From: Roseiarcus sp963805295
GTDB taxonomy: Bacteria > Pseudomonadota > Alphaproteobacteria > Rhizobiales > Beijerinckiaceae
Direction: 5' to 3'
Assembly: GCA_963805295.1 (NCBI GenBank)
Contig: CAWDTW010000033.1
Coordinates: 202,130-266,129, forward strand
Length of the DNA stretch: 64,000 bases
Within the stretch, counting starts at the first letter, position 1. Each line of letters begins with the position of its first letter. Below, piece after piece: positions 36,536 to 45,449 of the stretch. A program made the translations under genes and the position numbers. A model generated the notes under the pieces. That model was not told the origin of the DNA and made no database searches. It was given only the letters and a program-made list of their open reading frames with translations.

Positions 36536-38331
36536 TTACGGCAGGCCCGCCTTCATGAGACCCTCGCGGAGGTGCTCGTTATCGGACGGGCGCCGATAGT
36601 GAAGCGTCGCGAGGAAGGTCTGGGCGGTAAAGGCCGGCTCCCGCTGCAGCACCTCGCGGGCATGGGCGCCGGCGGCCGTGCGGTTTCCCAACTGCGCCGA
36701 CGAGGCCGCCAGAAAGGCGTGATGCGTGTAATCCGGCGCGGTCAGCTTGCTGAAAGAACTCGATCGCTTCGGCATAGGCGCGCGCAGCTGTACTGGGCGC
36801 GGCCGAGATGACTCCAAAAGCGCTCGGGATGATAGGGATTGAGCCGCATCGCCCGGCGAACCCACTCGATGCCCTCTTCGGGACGCCCGAGCCACGTGAG
36901 CAGCTCGCCCTGCTGCACGACGATGAGATCGCTGTTGGGATTGAGGCTGAGGGCCCTTTCCTGGTGGTAGGCCGCCTTTTCATGCTCGTTGAAGTTCAGC
37001 TTCAAGGCGGCGAGTATCCGGTGAACGTCGGCGTCGTTGTCGTCGAGCGACAGGGCCGTTTGCAATTCGTCGACAATCACCTGCTCGCTCGCGGGCCGGT
37101 CCTCGCACCAGTCGTGCAGCCACGCCTGGCCGACGACGCACGCCTTCCAGGCGTGAGCGTGCGCATAGTTCGGATCGAGCTCGATGGCTCGGTTCAGAGC
37201 GCGGAGCGCTTCGGCGTTGGATTCGCGGTTCGATCGATGGTGCAAAACCTTGCCTGTCAGCACGAGCTCGTAGGCGGCCAAATTCTCCGTGGTCTTTCGC
37301 TGGACGCGGTCGTGCCTCGCGGCCTCGACGCGGCCGAACAAGGTCGCGGCGATGGAGGAGGTCACTTCGTCCTGAATGGCGAAAATGTCCTCCAGCTTTC
37401 GATCGTAACGTTCGGCCCAGAGATGCGTCTCGGTTTCGCCGTCGATGAGCTGGACGGTGACCCTGACACGATCCGCCGCCTTGCGAACGCTTCCTTCCGC
37501 GATGTAGTCGACGCCGAATTCGCGGGCGATTTGCTGCGCTTTGACCGGCTTGCCCTTATGGACGAAAACGGCGTTGCGGGAGATCACCAGGAGTTGGCGG
37601 AAACGCGACAGTTCGGTGATGATGTCTTCCGTGAGCCCGTCGGCGAAAAACTCCTGTTCCGGGTCGCCGCTCATATTGACGAACGGCAGAACCGCAATCG
37701 ATGGCTTCCGAGCGCTGACCCGAGGCTCAACCGACGGGTCGGAGGCCGAGCGGCCGTCGTCCGTCGCCTCACGCCCGATGAGGACCTTGAAAACGCGAAT
37801 TGGCCGGTTGATGTTCTTGACCTTCTGTTCGCCGAGATCCGCGTATCCGACGTCCAGCCGGTCGCCGACCTGGTCGCGCACTGCGGCGGAGATGCAGATG
37901 CCGCCGGGCTCGGCCATCGATTCAAGTCGCGCCGCCACGTTGACGCCGTCGCCGAAGATGTCGTTTTCTTCGACGATCACATCGCCGAGATTGATGCCGA
38001 TGCGGTAAAGGAGGGCGCGCGATGCGGGCATGTCGCGATTGCGCCGCGCCATGCGCTCCTGAAAATCCACCGCACAGCGCAGCGCCTCGGTGACGCTCTG
38101 GAATTCCACCATCATGCCGTCGCCGGCAGTCTTGATGACCCGGCCCTTGCACCTGGCGATCGCGGGGTCGATCAGCTCCAGCCGCACCGTCCTCAGCCGA
38201 GCCAGCGTTCCTTCCTCATCGACCTCCATGAGACGGCTGTAGCCGACCATGTCCGCCGCAACAATTGCCGCGAGCCGACGCTCTACACTCGGCGCTTCCA
38301 TCCTGCCCATGTCCTGATTCGAAATTCGCAT
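36536..38331 (-). pseudogene. Class III adenylate/guanylate cyclase with TolB-like and TPR domains, frameshifted tail
   Basis: The N-terminal class III cyclase domain (residues 17-180) has the first metal Asp in AADMVGYS, then KTAGDGMMVEF and FGDGVNVAARLE. A TolB-like beta domain follows (SIAVLPFVNMSGDPEQEFF, DGLTEDIITELSR, GVDYIAEGSVRK) and then TPR repeats. The frame breaks near 36790 and near 36750. The C-terminal TPRs (FLAASSAQLGNRTAA) continue to 36536. It would make cyclic nucleotide in the cytosol. The catalytic part is intact even if the breaks are real. Confidence 0.8.
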
Positions 38332-38745
38332 ACCCCCCGAGGCGGAGTTCCACAGCCAGCAGACGCGGATGGCGGCGTTCGACTCGATTCAGACCTCGGA
38401 AACGCAGCAGCCTCAGCGTCGACGCATCATCACCTGACTTTAGCACAATCGACTGGCGAAGCATCCAGAATCCCAGACTCGCGTCGAACGGCCGTCCTGG
38501 CTCAAGAGCGCCATCGCATTTTGGCGAGGGAGGGTGGCGCGCACGGCGCAAGGAGGGGATTGGACATGGGCGGGTTGGACCGCTTCGCTGAGGCTCGCGG
38601 CGACGATATGGGTTCGATCAAATCGCATTGTTTCATAGGGGTAAGAGAATCCAAGCCCGCGGAAATTCCGCCAAAGTCCGCGGAAGCCGAAGCAAAGCCA
38701 GGTGAAGCCGAATCCAAGCAAAAGTCTTCCGCGAATCCGGACTTT
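38332..38745. other. Intergenic region cyclase-HTH pair
   Basis: No supported gene. The plus strand has a Glu/Ala/Lys/Pro-coding stretch (38620-38740) with the direct repeat gaatccaagc at about 38648 and 38709, but no start codon with a ribosome binding site. It may be the remains of a coding repeat. Confidence 0.35.
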
Positions 38746-39309
38746 TCAAGCGCTTACGCGGGAATCCAAATCGTTTCCTGTTTGGCTCGCGCTTTCGCCG
38801 CCCGCCTCCTCCGCCCTTCTCCCGTCAATGCTGTCCGCCGGCCCAGTCGCGTCCATGCCCGCCGCCGCCTTCGCGGCCTTCCTGGCCTTTTCGGCATGCA
38901 GGCGGGCGAGGGCGCGGTTCATCTTGGCGAGCAGTCTTTCGCGCGCCTTGTCGTCGTAGACGTCAATGGCCGCCAAGGGCTTCTGGTAGCGGTCGAGCCG
39001 GTCGAGAAGCTTGAGATAGGGCGAGATCGCCTCGACGTCGCCCTCGGCGAGCGCGCCCGCGGCGAGTCTCAGCGCCGGCTCGAGGCGCGAAAGCTGCAGC
39101 ATCGCGTGGTCCGAGGCGCTGTCGACGGCTCGCCTTTGCAGGGTTTTGCTGACGATCTGGCTGATGCGTTTGCTTGACAGCCGCTCCGCGTGCGCGATGT
39201 CGCCATAGGCCCAGCCCTCGCGCAGCCGGGCGAAAATGCGCTCGCGCCGCAACATCCGCTCCTTCTCGCTCAGGAACCGCCTCGGAACGGAAACCCTCTC
39301 CTGAACCAT
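38746..39309 (-). CDS. HTH protein, tandem paralogue A
   Basis: I do not know this family by name. The 187-residue protein has a sigma-region-4/transposase-like helix-turn-helix (EGWAYGDIAHAERLSSKRIS) near residues 31-50 and a helical middle (SDHAMLQLSRLEPALRLAA) shared with the protein encoded directly upstream. Its Lys/Ala-rich tail is probably disordered. The start is ATG 39309; GTG at 39348 or ATG at 39321 are alternatives. DNA binding is inferred from the HTH. Confidence 0.6.
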   Translation of the reverse strand: MVQERVSVPRRFLSEKERMLRRERIFARLREGWAYGDIAHAERLSSKRISQIVSKTLQRRAVDSASDHAMLQLSRLEPALRLAAGALAEGDVEAISPYLKLLDRLDRYQKPLAAIDVYDDKARERLLAKMNRALARLHAEKARKAAKAAAGMDATGPADSIDGRRAEEAGGESASQTGNDLDSRVSA

Positions 39310-39394
39310 GCCGCCTCTCATTTCGCCGCGGTCGGGAACGGTTGACACAACCGAGCCGACGGCGCGATTTGCTAAAAGCCGTAAGAAAACGCTG

Positions 39395-39874
39395 TCAAAT
39401 GGGCGCCGCTTCAGAGCCCTGCGGGGCTTCCCCCGCCTGCGCCTCGTCCGCCTTGCCCCCGTAAAGCCTCTCGGCCGCCTGGTTGAGCTTGTCCATCAGC
39501 CTCTTGCGGGCGCCGTCGTCGTACTCCCCGTAGTCGATGGCGACCTTCTGCCAGCGGTCGGCCCGTTCCAGCACCTTCAAGAAAGGCGCGATCGCCTTCA
39601 CGTCGCCCTTGAGGACCGCCGCCTCGGCCGCCTGCAGCGCCGGCGCCAGGCGCGCCAGTTGCAGTTTTGCGTGATCGGAGCCGCTCTCGACCGGCCGCTT
39701 TCGAAAAACCTCGCGAACGATCTGCCGGATGCGCTCGGCGGTCAGCCCCTCCTCGCGCGCGATCTCGTCATAGGCCCATCCCTCGCGGCGCCGGGCCAGG
39801 ATGCGGCCTCGCCGCAAGATCCTGCCATAGGCGTCGAGCCGCCGCGTCACCGCGGGCGTGGTATTCTGATCCAT
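39395..39874 (-). CDS. HTH protein, tandem paralogue B
   Basis: A 159-residue protein collinear with its neighbour: an HTH (EGWAYDEIAREEGLTAERIR), then VESGSDHAKLQLARLAPAL, then the segment ending YDDGARKRLMDKLNQA, which matches YDDKARERLLAKMNRA in paralogue A. The two genes lie in tandem on the same strand, A about 85 bases downstream of B, and arose by duplication. The role is unknown; small terminase-like or phage-regulator origin is possible. Confidence 0.6.
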   Translation of the reverse strand: MDQNTTPAVTRRLDAYGRILRRGRILARRREGWAYDEIAREEGLTAERIRQIVREVFRKRPVESGSDHAKLQLARLAPALQAAEAAVLKGDVKAIAPFLKVLERADRWQKVAIDYGEYDDGARKRLMDKLNQAAERLYGGKADEAQAGEAPQGSEAAPI

Positions 39875-40070
39875 GCTCGCCTCGCTGCCGCCGCGGTTCG
39901 GCGGAGTGGGTTCGAAAATGCCGGCGTCCGGCGTTTCTGTGACTCGGAGGCGATTATGTTCCTGCTTTGTTCATTCGCCAAGAAATTGTTGGGGTGGCCT
40001 TGCTGGACATGGTTAGCGGCCTCCGCCGCTCTCATCGTGCCGCTCGGCTCGCCGGGGCGGCGCCGGTCGC

Positions 40071-40676
40071 TCACACCTGCCGCCAACCTGGCTTGTCCGT
40101 CTCCAGCCAGTGGGCGCTGATCGGACCCATGCCGCAAATCGCAATCACCGCCGGCTCCTTGGCGCCGGCTTTCGCTCCGTCATAATGAGGGGTCTTCGCC
40201 ACGCGCCGAACGAAGGTTCCTGCAGGAGCTGGACCAGTGCTGTCAGGATCGAAGCTGGCGCCGCTCGTGACCCACCAGGTTCCCGACACAACGACACACA
40301 GGCGGTCCGTTTCGTACCAGTGCGGTGCGCTCATGAAGCCCGGATGCCACTTCACGAGCTGGTAATAGATGCCGGGCTTGGACGAGTCGCCATAGAGGTT
40401 CGCAACTGAGATAATTTTGCCACCCGCTGCATAGATCTTGGCGCCCTCGCCGGTGTTGAACATATCCACCCAGGCGATGTCTGCCGGCAATTCGACGATC
40501 GTCATCGTCGGATCGGGGGCCGCCTCCGCCCGCTCACCGAGCAACGCCAAAGGCAGCGTCGCGAGCAATGGACCGATCAGCAGGTCCCGCCTGGACGCCA
40601 GAGCGCCATCGAACTTTTCGGATTGGGGTTTTGCCGCCCCTTTGAACGTCAACTGATCATCGAGATTCAATCTCAT
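40071..40676 (-). CDS. Exported cupin-domain protein
   Basis: A 201-residue protein. Near residues 28-52 there is a twin-arginine-like export signal (SRRDLLIGPLLATLPLALL). The cupin follows, with MSAPHWYETDRLCVVVSGT as the metal-binding motif. The start ATG 40676 is chosen because GGAGGG lies just upstream; an upstream ATG at 40709 has none. It is probably a periplasmic metal-binding cupin of unknown substrate. Confidence 0.75.
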   Translation of the reverse strand: MRLNLDDQLTFKGAAKPQSEKFDGALASRRDLLIGPLLATLPLALLGERAEAAPDPTMTIVELPADIAWVDMFNTGEGAKIYAAGGKIISVANLYGDSSKPGIYYQLVKWHPGFMSAPHWYETDRLCVVVSGTWWVTSGASFDPDSTGPAPAGTFVRRVAKTPHYDGAKAGAKEPAVIAICGMGPISAHWLETDKPGWRQV

Positions 40677-40778
40677 TTCGTCCCTCCGTTCATAGGGAAG
40701 GCCTTCCAAGACGAAACTTTGCCTCGCTCGCGAGAGGCAGTCAGTAAAACGCGGTGGAGCGAAGCGGCCGCCCGCCTC

Positions 40779-41294
40779 TTACTCCGCGGCGACCCGCTTG
40801 GGCAGAACCCAGTTGGGGCGGACGAAGTGGCACGTATATCCGTTCGGATAGCGCTCGAGATAATCCTGATGCTCCGGCTCGGCTTCCCAGAACGGGCCGG
40901 CCGGCGCCACTTCCGTCGTCGCCTTGCCCGGCCACACGCCGGAGGCGTCGACATCGGCGATGGTGTCGAGAGCGACGCGCTTCTGTTCGTCGTTCGTAGT
41001 GAAGATCGCCGACCGGTAGCTGGCGCCGACGTCGTTGCCCTGGCGGTTGCGGGTCGTCGGGTCGTGGATCTGAAAGAAGAACTCCAAGAGCTTGCGGTAG
41101 CTGATCTTTGCCGGGTCGAAGACGATCTCGATCGCCTCGGCGTGATTGCCGTGGTTTCGGTAGGTCGCGTTGGCAACCTCGCCGCCCGTGTAACCAACCC
41201 GCGTCGAGATCACGCCAGCCATGCGCCGGATCAGGTCCTGCATGCCCCAGAAACACCCGCCGGCAAGCACCGCGCGTTCAGTCGTATTGGCCAT
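40779..41294 (-). CDS. msrA: Peptide-methionine (S)-S-oxide reductase
   Basis: A 171-residue MsrA that repairs oxidised methionine with thioredoxin. The catalytic motif GGCFWGMQDL is near residues 12-21, followed by VGYTGGEVANATYRNHGNHAE and the conserved QIHDPTTRNRQGND. The ATG at 41294 is preceded by AGGAG. It lies about 100 bases upstream of the cupin gene on the same strand. Confidence 0.93.
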   Translation of the reverse strand: MANTTERAVLAGGCFWGMQDLIRRMAGVISTRVGYTGGEVANATYRNHGNHAEAIEIVFDPAKISYRKLLEFFFQIHDPTTRNRQGNDVGASYRSAIFTTNDEQKRVALDTIADVDASGVWPGKATTEVAPAGPFWEAEPEHQDYLERYPNGYTCHFVRPNWVLPKRVAAE

Positions 41295-41615
41295 GGAACG
41301 GCTCCTTCTGTTGCAAGTTTAGAGGGGACAGCGACACTTCGCACAGATCTGGCGTCCGTTACATCGCCTTGCAAGGCGACTGCGGAACCGTCTCCCGACT
41401 GGCCAAAGGCATTCACACGTCTCAAGTCGCCGCGCGGACTCCTTCCCCAGCTTGCTGGGGAAGGTGGCGCGAAGCGCCGGATGGGGTGTGGCCCGCTGCT
41501 TCGGCCCAAGTCGGATTGCGCGACCGTCGCCGCGAACCTTCGTCGGACCTGACCTGCTTTCCGCACCCCATCCGGCCTTTGGCCACCTTCCCCGCTTCGC
41601 GGAGAAGGGGAAACC
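41295..41615. other. Intergenic region between higA-like gene and msrA
   Basis: No gene is seen. Most of the interval is a pair of palindromes (41441-41611). Confidence 0.5.
41441..41611. repeat. REP-like palindrome pair
   Basis: The left half starts with a perfect 11-bp hairpin (ccttccccagc/gctggggaagg around tt) and reads on through ggtggcgcgaagcgccggatggggtg. The right half (near 41562-41611) is its imperfect reverse complement, caccccatccggcc..ccaccttcccc. The stem equals that at 23302. It is a dispersed repeat pair typical of Hyphomicrobiales, with no coding content. Confidence 0.65.
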
Positions 41616-41882
41616 TTAGAACTCAGTCGGCCAACCCAGCCTCTGCGAACGCAGCTCATACGCCGTCTGAAGGTTGAGCCAAAACCGGGCGCTGTTGCCG
41701 AAATAGCGCGCAAGCCGCATGGCCGTTTCGGGCGAGACCCCGCGCTTGCCGTTCAGGATGTCGGTGATCCGCCCCGACGGCGTGCGCAACGCCATGGCGA
41801 GCGCGTTAGCGGAAAGGCTGCGCGCCTCCAGTTCGCGCCTCAACATGCTGCCTGGATGGATGGGTTTCGTGGCTTTCTCCAT
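41616..41882 (-). CDS. HigA-family antitoxin-like HTH protein
   Basis: An 88-residue HigA-type protein: HPGSMLRRELEARSLSANAL, an XRE helix-turn-helix ending ITDILNGKRGVSPETAMRLA, and FGNSARFWLNLQ. No HigB-type toxin gene is adjacent. Instead a GIY-YIG-type gene ends 25 bases upstream on the same strand. It is either an orphan antitoxin or the partner of that protein. Confidence 0.8.
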   Translation of the reverse strand: MEKATKPIHPGSMLRRELEARSLSANALAMALRTPSGRITDILNGKRGVSPETAMRLARYFGNSARFWLNLQTAYELRSQRLGWPTEF

Positions 41883-41907
41883 CAGTTCCGTTTAGCCGAC
41901 GATAGCA

Positions 41908-42734
41908 CTAGGGCGCCAATTGATCACGCGCCTGCTTCCCCAGGGCTTGAAGGATTGGCACAGCCAACGACCATTTGCAGTGGACCCATTCGCCGTTGAC
42001 CCGATGGCCTTTGAAGCCCAACTGTTTACGCGCCGAGTCTTCTGCCTTCGGGCATAACCCGATCCGATGTGCTCGACGTGAACAAGTTTGGCTTCGCCGT
42101 CGGTCCAGAGTCGCGCCTCAGTTTGGCGCGCTTTGCAGTCGCCGTTACCAGCTCCGATCTTGCAGCGGTCGGGCCGCTTCGGATCGAACATGATGTAGAT
42201 GGCGTTACAGTCTTCAACTTCGGCCTCAACTCGTTTCCGCTTTTTCTTTGGCGATCCGTCGGCCTGTTCATGCCGTGCTCGAAGGGCTTGGACCTCCTGT
42301 TGACGCAGGTGTTTTTGTACCATGTGTTCGGCGCCGGTCACTAGTTGGTAGCCGCTTCCGGGCACGTCGGTCGCTCTCATGAGGAGTTCGTCTTTGACGA
42401 GGTCCACTCGTGCCCAGTCGACGGCGTTGGACCATTTCAGAATGCCGCCATTTAGGCGAAGTTCGAGCGATGGACGCCAGGCATGACTGGCCAAAAAAGT
42501 CCTCAAGATGTGCCTTTCCATGAAGTCCTTTGGAACAATGGCGCCAGGCGGACGGTAATCCGACAACTCCGTCAAAATGATTGGACGGGCGTGATCCCTC
42601 ATCACGGCATGGTCGTGATCCCATTCTTCGGAATTGTTCGTAATGACGTCGACACTGGTCCGATTGTGTTTTTCGGCCATAAGGCGCTCAATAAGCTCTT
42701 CAATCGCGCGTTGACGGTCACTGTTGTTTGTCAT
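41908..42734 (-). pseudogene. T5orf172/GIY-YIG-type domain protein, frameshift near C-terminus
   Basis: The N-terminal 150 residues are unassigned. A GIY-YIG-like (T5orf172/MUG113) domain follows, with AIYIMFDPKRPDRCKIG and arginines in ARQTEARLW. Near 42045 one base shifts the frame. The better continuation (ARKQLGFKGHRVNGEWVHC then KWSLAVPILQALGKQ) ends at 41908, 25 bases from the HigA-like gene. Such domains occur in nucleases and phage proteins. Low-G+C codons set it apart from its neighbours. Activity is unknown. Confidence 0.55.
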
Positions 42735-42856
42735 GGTTATGTTCTCGCCCTGTTGGCGACTTTCGGTTGGGGCCGCCTACCGCATAGGAGAAGCGAGCCA
42801 ACGCGCACGTAGGTATGGCCCACTGTCGCTAGGAGATCAAACATTGCCACGTTGCT

Positions 42857-43315
42857 TTACCGCCGCCTCGGCCACCCGGCCCCGCCCTTCGGCCTTGCTT
42901 CGCCGCCGCCCCAGTTGTGCGGGCCCATGTCGGCGTCGGTCGGTTTGCGGGGGCGGGTCGAGGGCAGGTTGCCGGCGCGGCCGAACGGGCGCTCGCCGGA
43001 ATAGGCGCCGCCCGCCGCGTCGATGTCGGACTGACGCGCCAGCGGATCGTCGCCGACCGCGAGCGCGACCGCCTGCAGGCGCTTGATCTCGTCGCGCAGG
43101 CGCGCCGCTTCCTCGAATTCGAGATTGCCGGCGGCTTCCTTCATGCGCTTTTCGAGATCACCGATCGTCGCCTGCAGATTGTGGCCAATTGCCGGCGCAT
43201 CCGCGAGACCGAGATCGACGGTGACGTGATCCGCCTCGTAGACCGAGCCGAGAATATCCTGGATGCCCCGCCGGATCGACGCGGGGGTGATGCCGTTCGC
43301 CTCGACGCGTTGGAC
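42857..43315 (-). pseudogene. uvrB: UvrB C-terminal fragment
   Basis: Only the last 150 or so codons of the excision-repair helicase UvrB are present. Recognisable sequence begins at ANGITPASIRRGIQDILGSV, runs through DHVTVDLGLADAP and IGDLEKRMKEAA, and includes the C-terminal UVR domain (FEEAARLRDEIKRLQ). The frame is open but has no proper start, and the ATPase motor (over 550 residues) is missing. Sequence upstream of 43315 is unrelated and soon enters the minisatellite. A complete uvrB elsewhere in the genome is likely. Confidence 0.75.
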
Positions 43316-43557
43316 TGCGGCGCGCGGCCGGGTTTTTTGGGAGCGGGCATTGCGGGGATATGGGGCGAGTTGCGCGGCGGGGGAAGGGCGGGGCCGCGCG
43401 GGCGAGCGCGAGGGCGCGGGTGCGGCCGCAAGGTCCGGCCCGGCAAGCGGGGGCGCAAGCCGCAGAACGGGCAGGCGGATTGATATGGGGAATTCGTATC
43501 ATGTCCCCGGTCTGCCGGTCTGGTCTGGTCTGGGTCTGCGGTCTGGGTCTGGGTCTC

Positions 43558-43773
43558 GGGTCTGCCGGGTCTGCCGGGTCTGCCGGGTCTGCCGGGTCTG
43601 CCGGGTCTGCCGGGTCTGCCGGGTCTGCCGGGTCTGCCGGGTCTGCCGGGTCTGCCGGGTCTGCCGGGTCTGCCGGGTCTGCCGGGTCTGCCGGGTCTGC
43701 CGGGTCTGCCGGGTCTGCCGGGTCTGCCGGGTCTGCCGGGTCTGCCGGGTCTGCCGGGTCTGCCGGGTCTGCC
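43558..43773. repeat. Minisatellite of 24 exact 9-bp units
   Basis: The unit gggtctgcc repeats 24 times without a mismatch (216 bases), flanked by degenerate units (gtctgggtctgggtc before, ggtctgcc after). Perfect identity points to recent expansion by slippage. It reads GSA, VCR or RQT/PAD-type tripeptides depending on frame, but no gene is attached. Confidence 0.95.
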
Positions 43774-43889
43774 GGTCTGCCGCCAAATCCCGCCGCCAAA
43801 TCCCGCGCCCTAACGGAAGTTTAACCTTAACGACCCCTAATGGCCTCCGGGGCGGTTCCGGGGGCGGAATCGCCGTGGCTTCGTTGATG

Positions 43890-43914
43890 CCCATGGGGTC
43901 CCATGCTATCCCGT
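43890..43914. promoter_or_regulatory. Candidate MraZ boxes, three repeats on a 10-base period
   Basis: cccat at 43890 and 43900 and cccgt at 43910 lie exactly ten bases apart (atggg/acggg on the other strand). MraZ of Escherichia coli binds TGGGN direct repeats with 5-base spacers. The period and core agree, and the site is 80 bases upstream of mraZ. The orientation relative to the gene is reversed, so this is a candidate only. Confidence 0.4.
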
Positions 43915-43992
43915 CAACAGACCGCGCGTCCGCGCCGACGCGGCCGAGCCCTCGTCCGGCTGAGGCGCCTTCGCCCGTCGAGGCCGCGCCCC

Positions 43993-44448
43993 TTGGACCG
44001 TTTCCTCTCCCACTTCATCCACCGCTTCGACGCCAAGGGCCGCATCTCGATCCCGGCCCCATTCCGCCAGGTTCTCGCCGCGGACGGCTTCGAGGGCGTC
44101 TACGCCTATCCGTCGCTCGACGCCCCCGCTCTGGACTGCGGCGGACACCGGCTGCTCATGGAGATCGAGGCGCTGCTCGCGACGATGCCGCCTTATTCGC
44201 CCGCCCGCGACGCCTTCGCGACGGCCTTGTTGGGAACGAGCGAGATCCTGCGCATGGACGCGGAGGGGAGGGTGTCGCTCGACGAGCGGTTGAAGACCCC
44301 GCTGGGCTTGCGAGACGAGGCCGTGTTCGTCGGGCAGGGGCACAAGTTCCAGATCTGGGAGCCGTCGCGCTTCGCCGCCCATCTCGACGACGCGCGCAGC
44401 CGCGTCGTGCGCCTGAGGGCCGAGCGCGTCCCCGAGGCGCCCGCATGA
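43993..44448 (+). CDS. mraZ: Transcriptional regulator MraZ
   Basis: A 151-residue protein with two SpoVT/AbrB-like beta-barrel halves: DRFLSHFIHRFDAKGRISIP at the start and EILRMDAEGRVSLDERL at the centre. It represses the dcw cluster that it opens. I chose TTG at 43993 because family alignment starts at its DRFLSHF; the upstream frame is Arg-rich and alien. The stop overlaps rsmH by four bases. Confidence 0.9.
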   Translation: MDRFLSHFIHRFDAKGRISIPAPFRQVLAADGFEGVYAYPSLDAPALDCGGHRLLMEIEALLATMPPYSPARDAFATALLGTSEILRMDAEGRVSLDERLKTPLGLRDEAVFVGQGHKFQIWEPSRFAAHLDDARSRVVRLRAERVPEAPA

Positions 44449-45449
44449 GCGAGGCCCCGCGCCATATCCCCGTCCTCCTCGCCGAAGTTCTCGAGGCGCT
44501 TCAGCCGCGCGAGGGCGCGCTTGTCGTCGATTGCACGTTCGGCGCCGGCGGCTATGCGCGCGCGCTCCTCGACCGCGGCGCGAACGTCGTAGCGCTCGAC
44601 CGCGATCCTTCTGCCGTTCGCGCCGGCGCCGAACTCGTCGCGGCTTCGGGCGGACGGCTTCGTCTCACGGAGGCGCGGTTCGGCGATCTCGACGCGGTCA
44701 TGAGGGACCTCGGCATCGGGGAAATCGACGGCGTCGTGCTCGACATCGGCGTCTCGTCGATGCAGTTCGACGAAGCCGAACGCGGCTTTTCGCTGCGCTA
44801 CGACGCGCCGCTCGACATGCGCATGGGACGCGAGGGCCGCGCCGCGGCGGACATCCTGCGCGACGAGGACGAGGCGACGATCGCCGACATTCTCTTTCAC
44901 TTCGGCGAGGAGCGCGCCGCGCGCCGCATCGCCCGCGCCGTCGTCGCGGACCGCAAGAGCGCGCCCTTCGTCTCGACCCTTCAGCTCGCCCGGATGGTCG
45001 CCCGCGTCGCGCCGGCGCGCAGTGGCGAGCTCACCCATCCGGCGACGCGTACCTTCCAGGCCCTGCGCATCGCGGTCAACGACGAACTCGGCGAACTGCT
45101 GCGCGGCCTGACCGCGGCCGAGCGGCTCCTGGGTCCCGGCGGGCGGCTCGCGGTCGTGACCTTCCATTCGCTGGAGGACCGCATCGTCAAGCAGTTCCTG
45201 GGAAGCCGCTCGGGCCGCGGCCGCGCCGCCTCGCGGCTGCTTCCGGGCGAGCCGGCCGAGGCCGAGCCGACCTTCGACGTTCCGCGGGGCCAGCCGATCG
45301 AGCCCGGCGAGGCGGAGGCCGCGGCCAATCCGCGCTCGCGCTCCGCCAAGCTTCGCTTCGCCGTGCGGCTCGGCGCGCCGGCGCGGGTAGCGGACGAGGC
45401 GATTCTGTCGTTGACGCGCTTGCCGGCGCGGCGCGGGAGGCAAGGATGA
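44445..45449 (+). CDS. rsmH: 16S rRNA (cytosine-1402-N4)-methyltransferase
   Basis: A 334-residue RsmH (MraW). HIPVLLAEVLEAL opens it; the SAM site is VDCTFGAGGYARALL near 30; GVSSMQFDEAERGFSLRYDA and VTFHSLEDRIVKQF are family marks. It methylates C1402 of 16S rRNA. ATG at 44445 overlaps mraZ, and its stop overlaps ftsL, so the first dcw genes are translationally coupled. Confidence 0.95.
   Translation: MSEAPRHIPVLLAEVLEALQPREGALVVDCTFGAGGYARALLDRGANVVALDRDPSAVRAGAELVAASGGRLRLTEARFGDLDAVMRDLGIGEIDGVVLDIGVSSMQFDEAERGFSLRYDAPLDMRMGREGRAAADILRDEDEATIADILFHFGEERAARRIARAVVADRKSAPFVSTLQLARMVARVAPARSGELTHPATRTFQALRIAVNDELGELLRGLTAAERLLGPGGRLAVVTFHSLEDRIVKQFLGSRSGRGRAASRLLPGEPAEAEPTFDVPRGQPIEPGEAEAAANPRSRSAKLRFAVRLGAPARVADEAILSLTRLPARRGRQG

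Larger units (their letters stand above)
43316..43992. other. Minisatellite and mraZ upstream region
   Basis: No gene. It holds the 24-copy 9-bp array (43558-43773), two adjacent ttaacc/ttaacg half-sites at 43821-43832 that resemble CtrA boxes, and three cccat/cccgt boxes at 43890-43914. Long open frames across it exist only because a 9-bp unit without stops keeps all frames open. Confidence 0.6.

Noticed and set aside
36808..39177. 789-codon plus-strand frame opposite the cyclase
   Set aside because: It is an antisense frame of the G+C-rich cyclase gene and runs through intergenic sequence. No domain is recognised.
43558..43773. CRISPR array
   Set aside because: The repeats are 9 bp and directly adjacent, with no spacers and no cas gene in the window.
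43263..43900. Long open frames of GSA, VCR or PAD tripeptides over the minisatellite
   Set aside because: The 9-bp unit has no stop in any frame, so all six frames stay open. No start, ribosome binding site or family supports translation.
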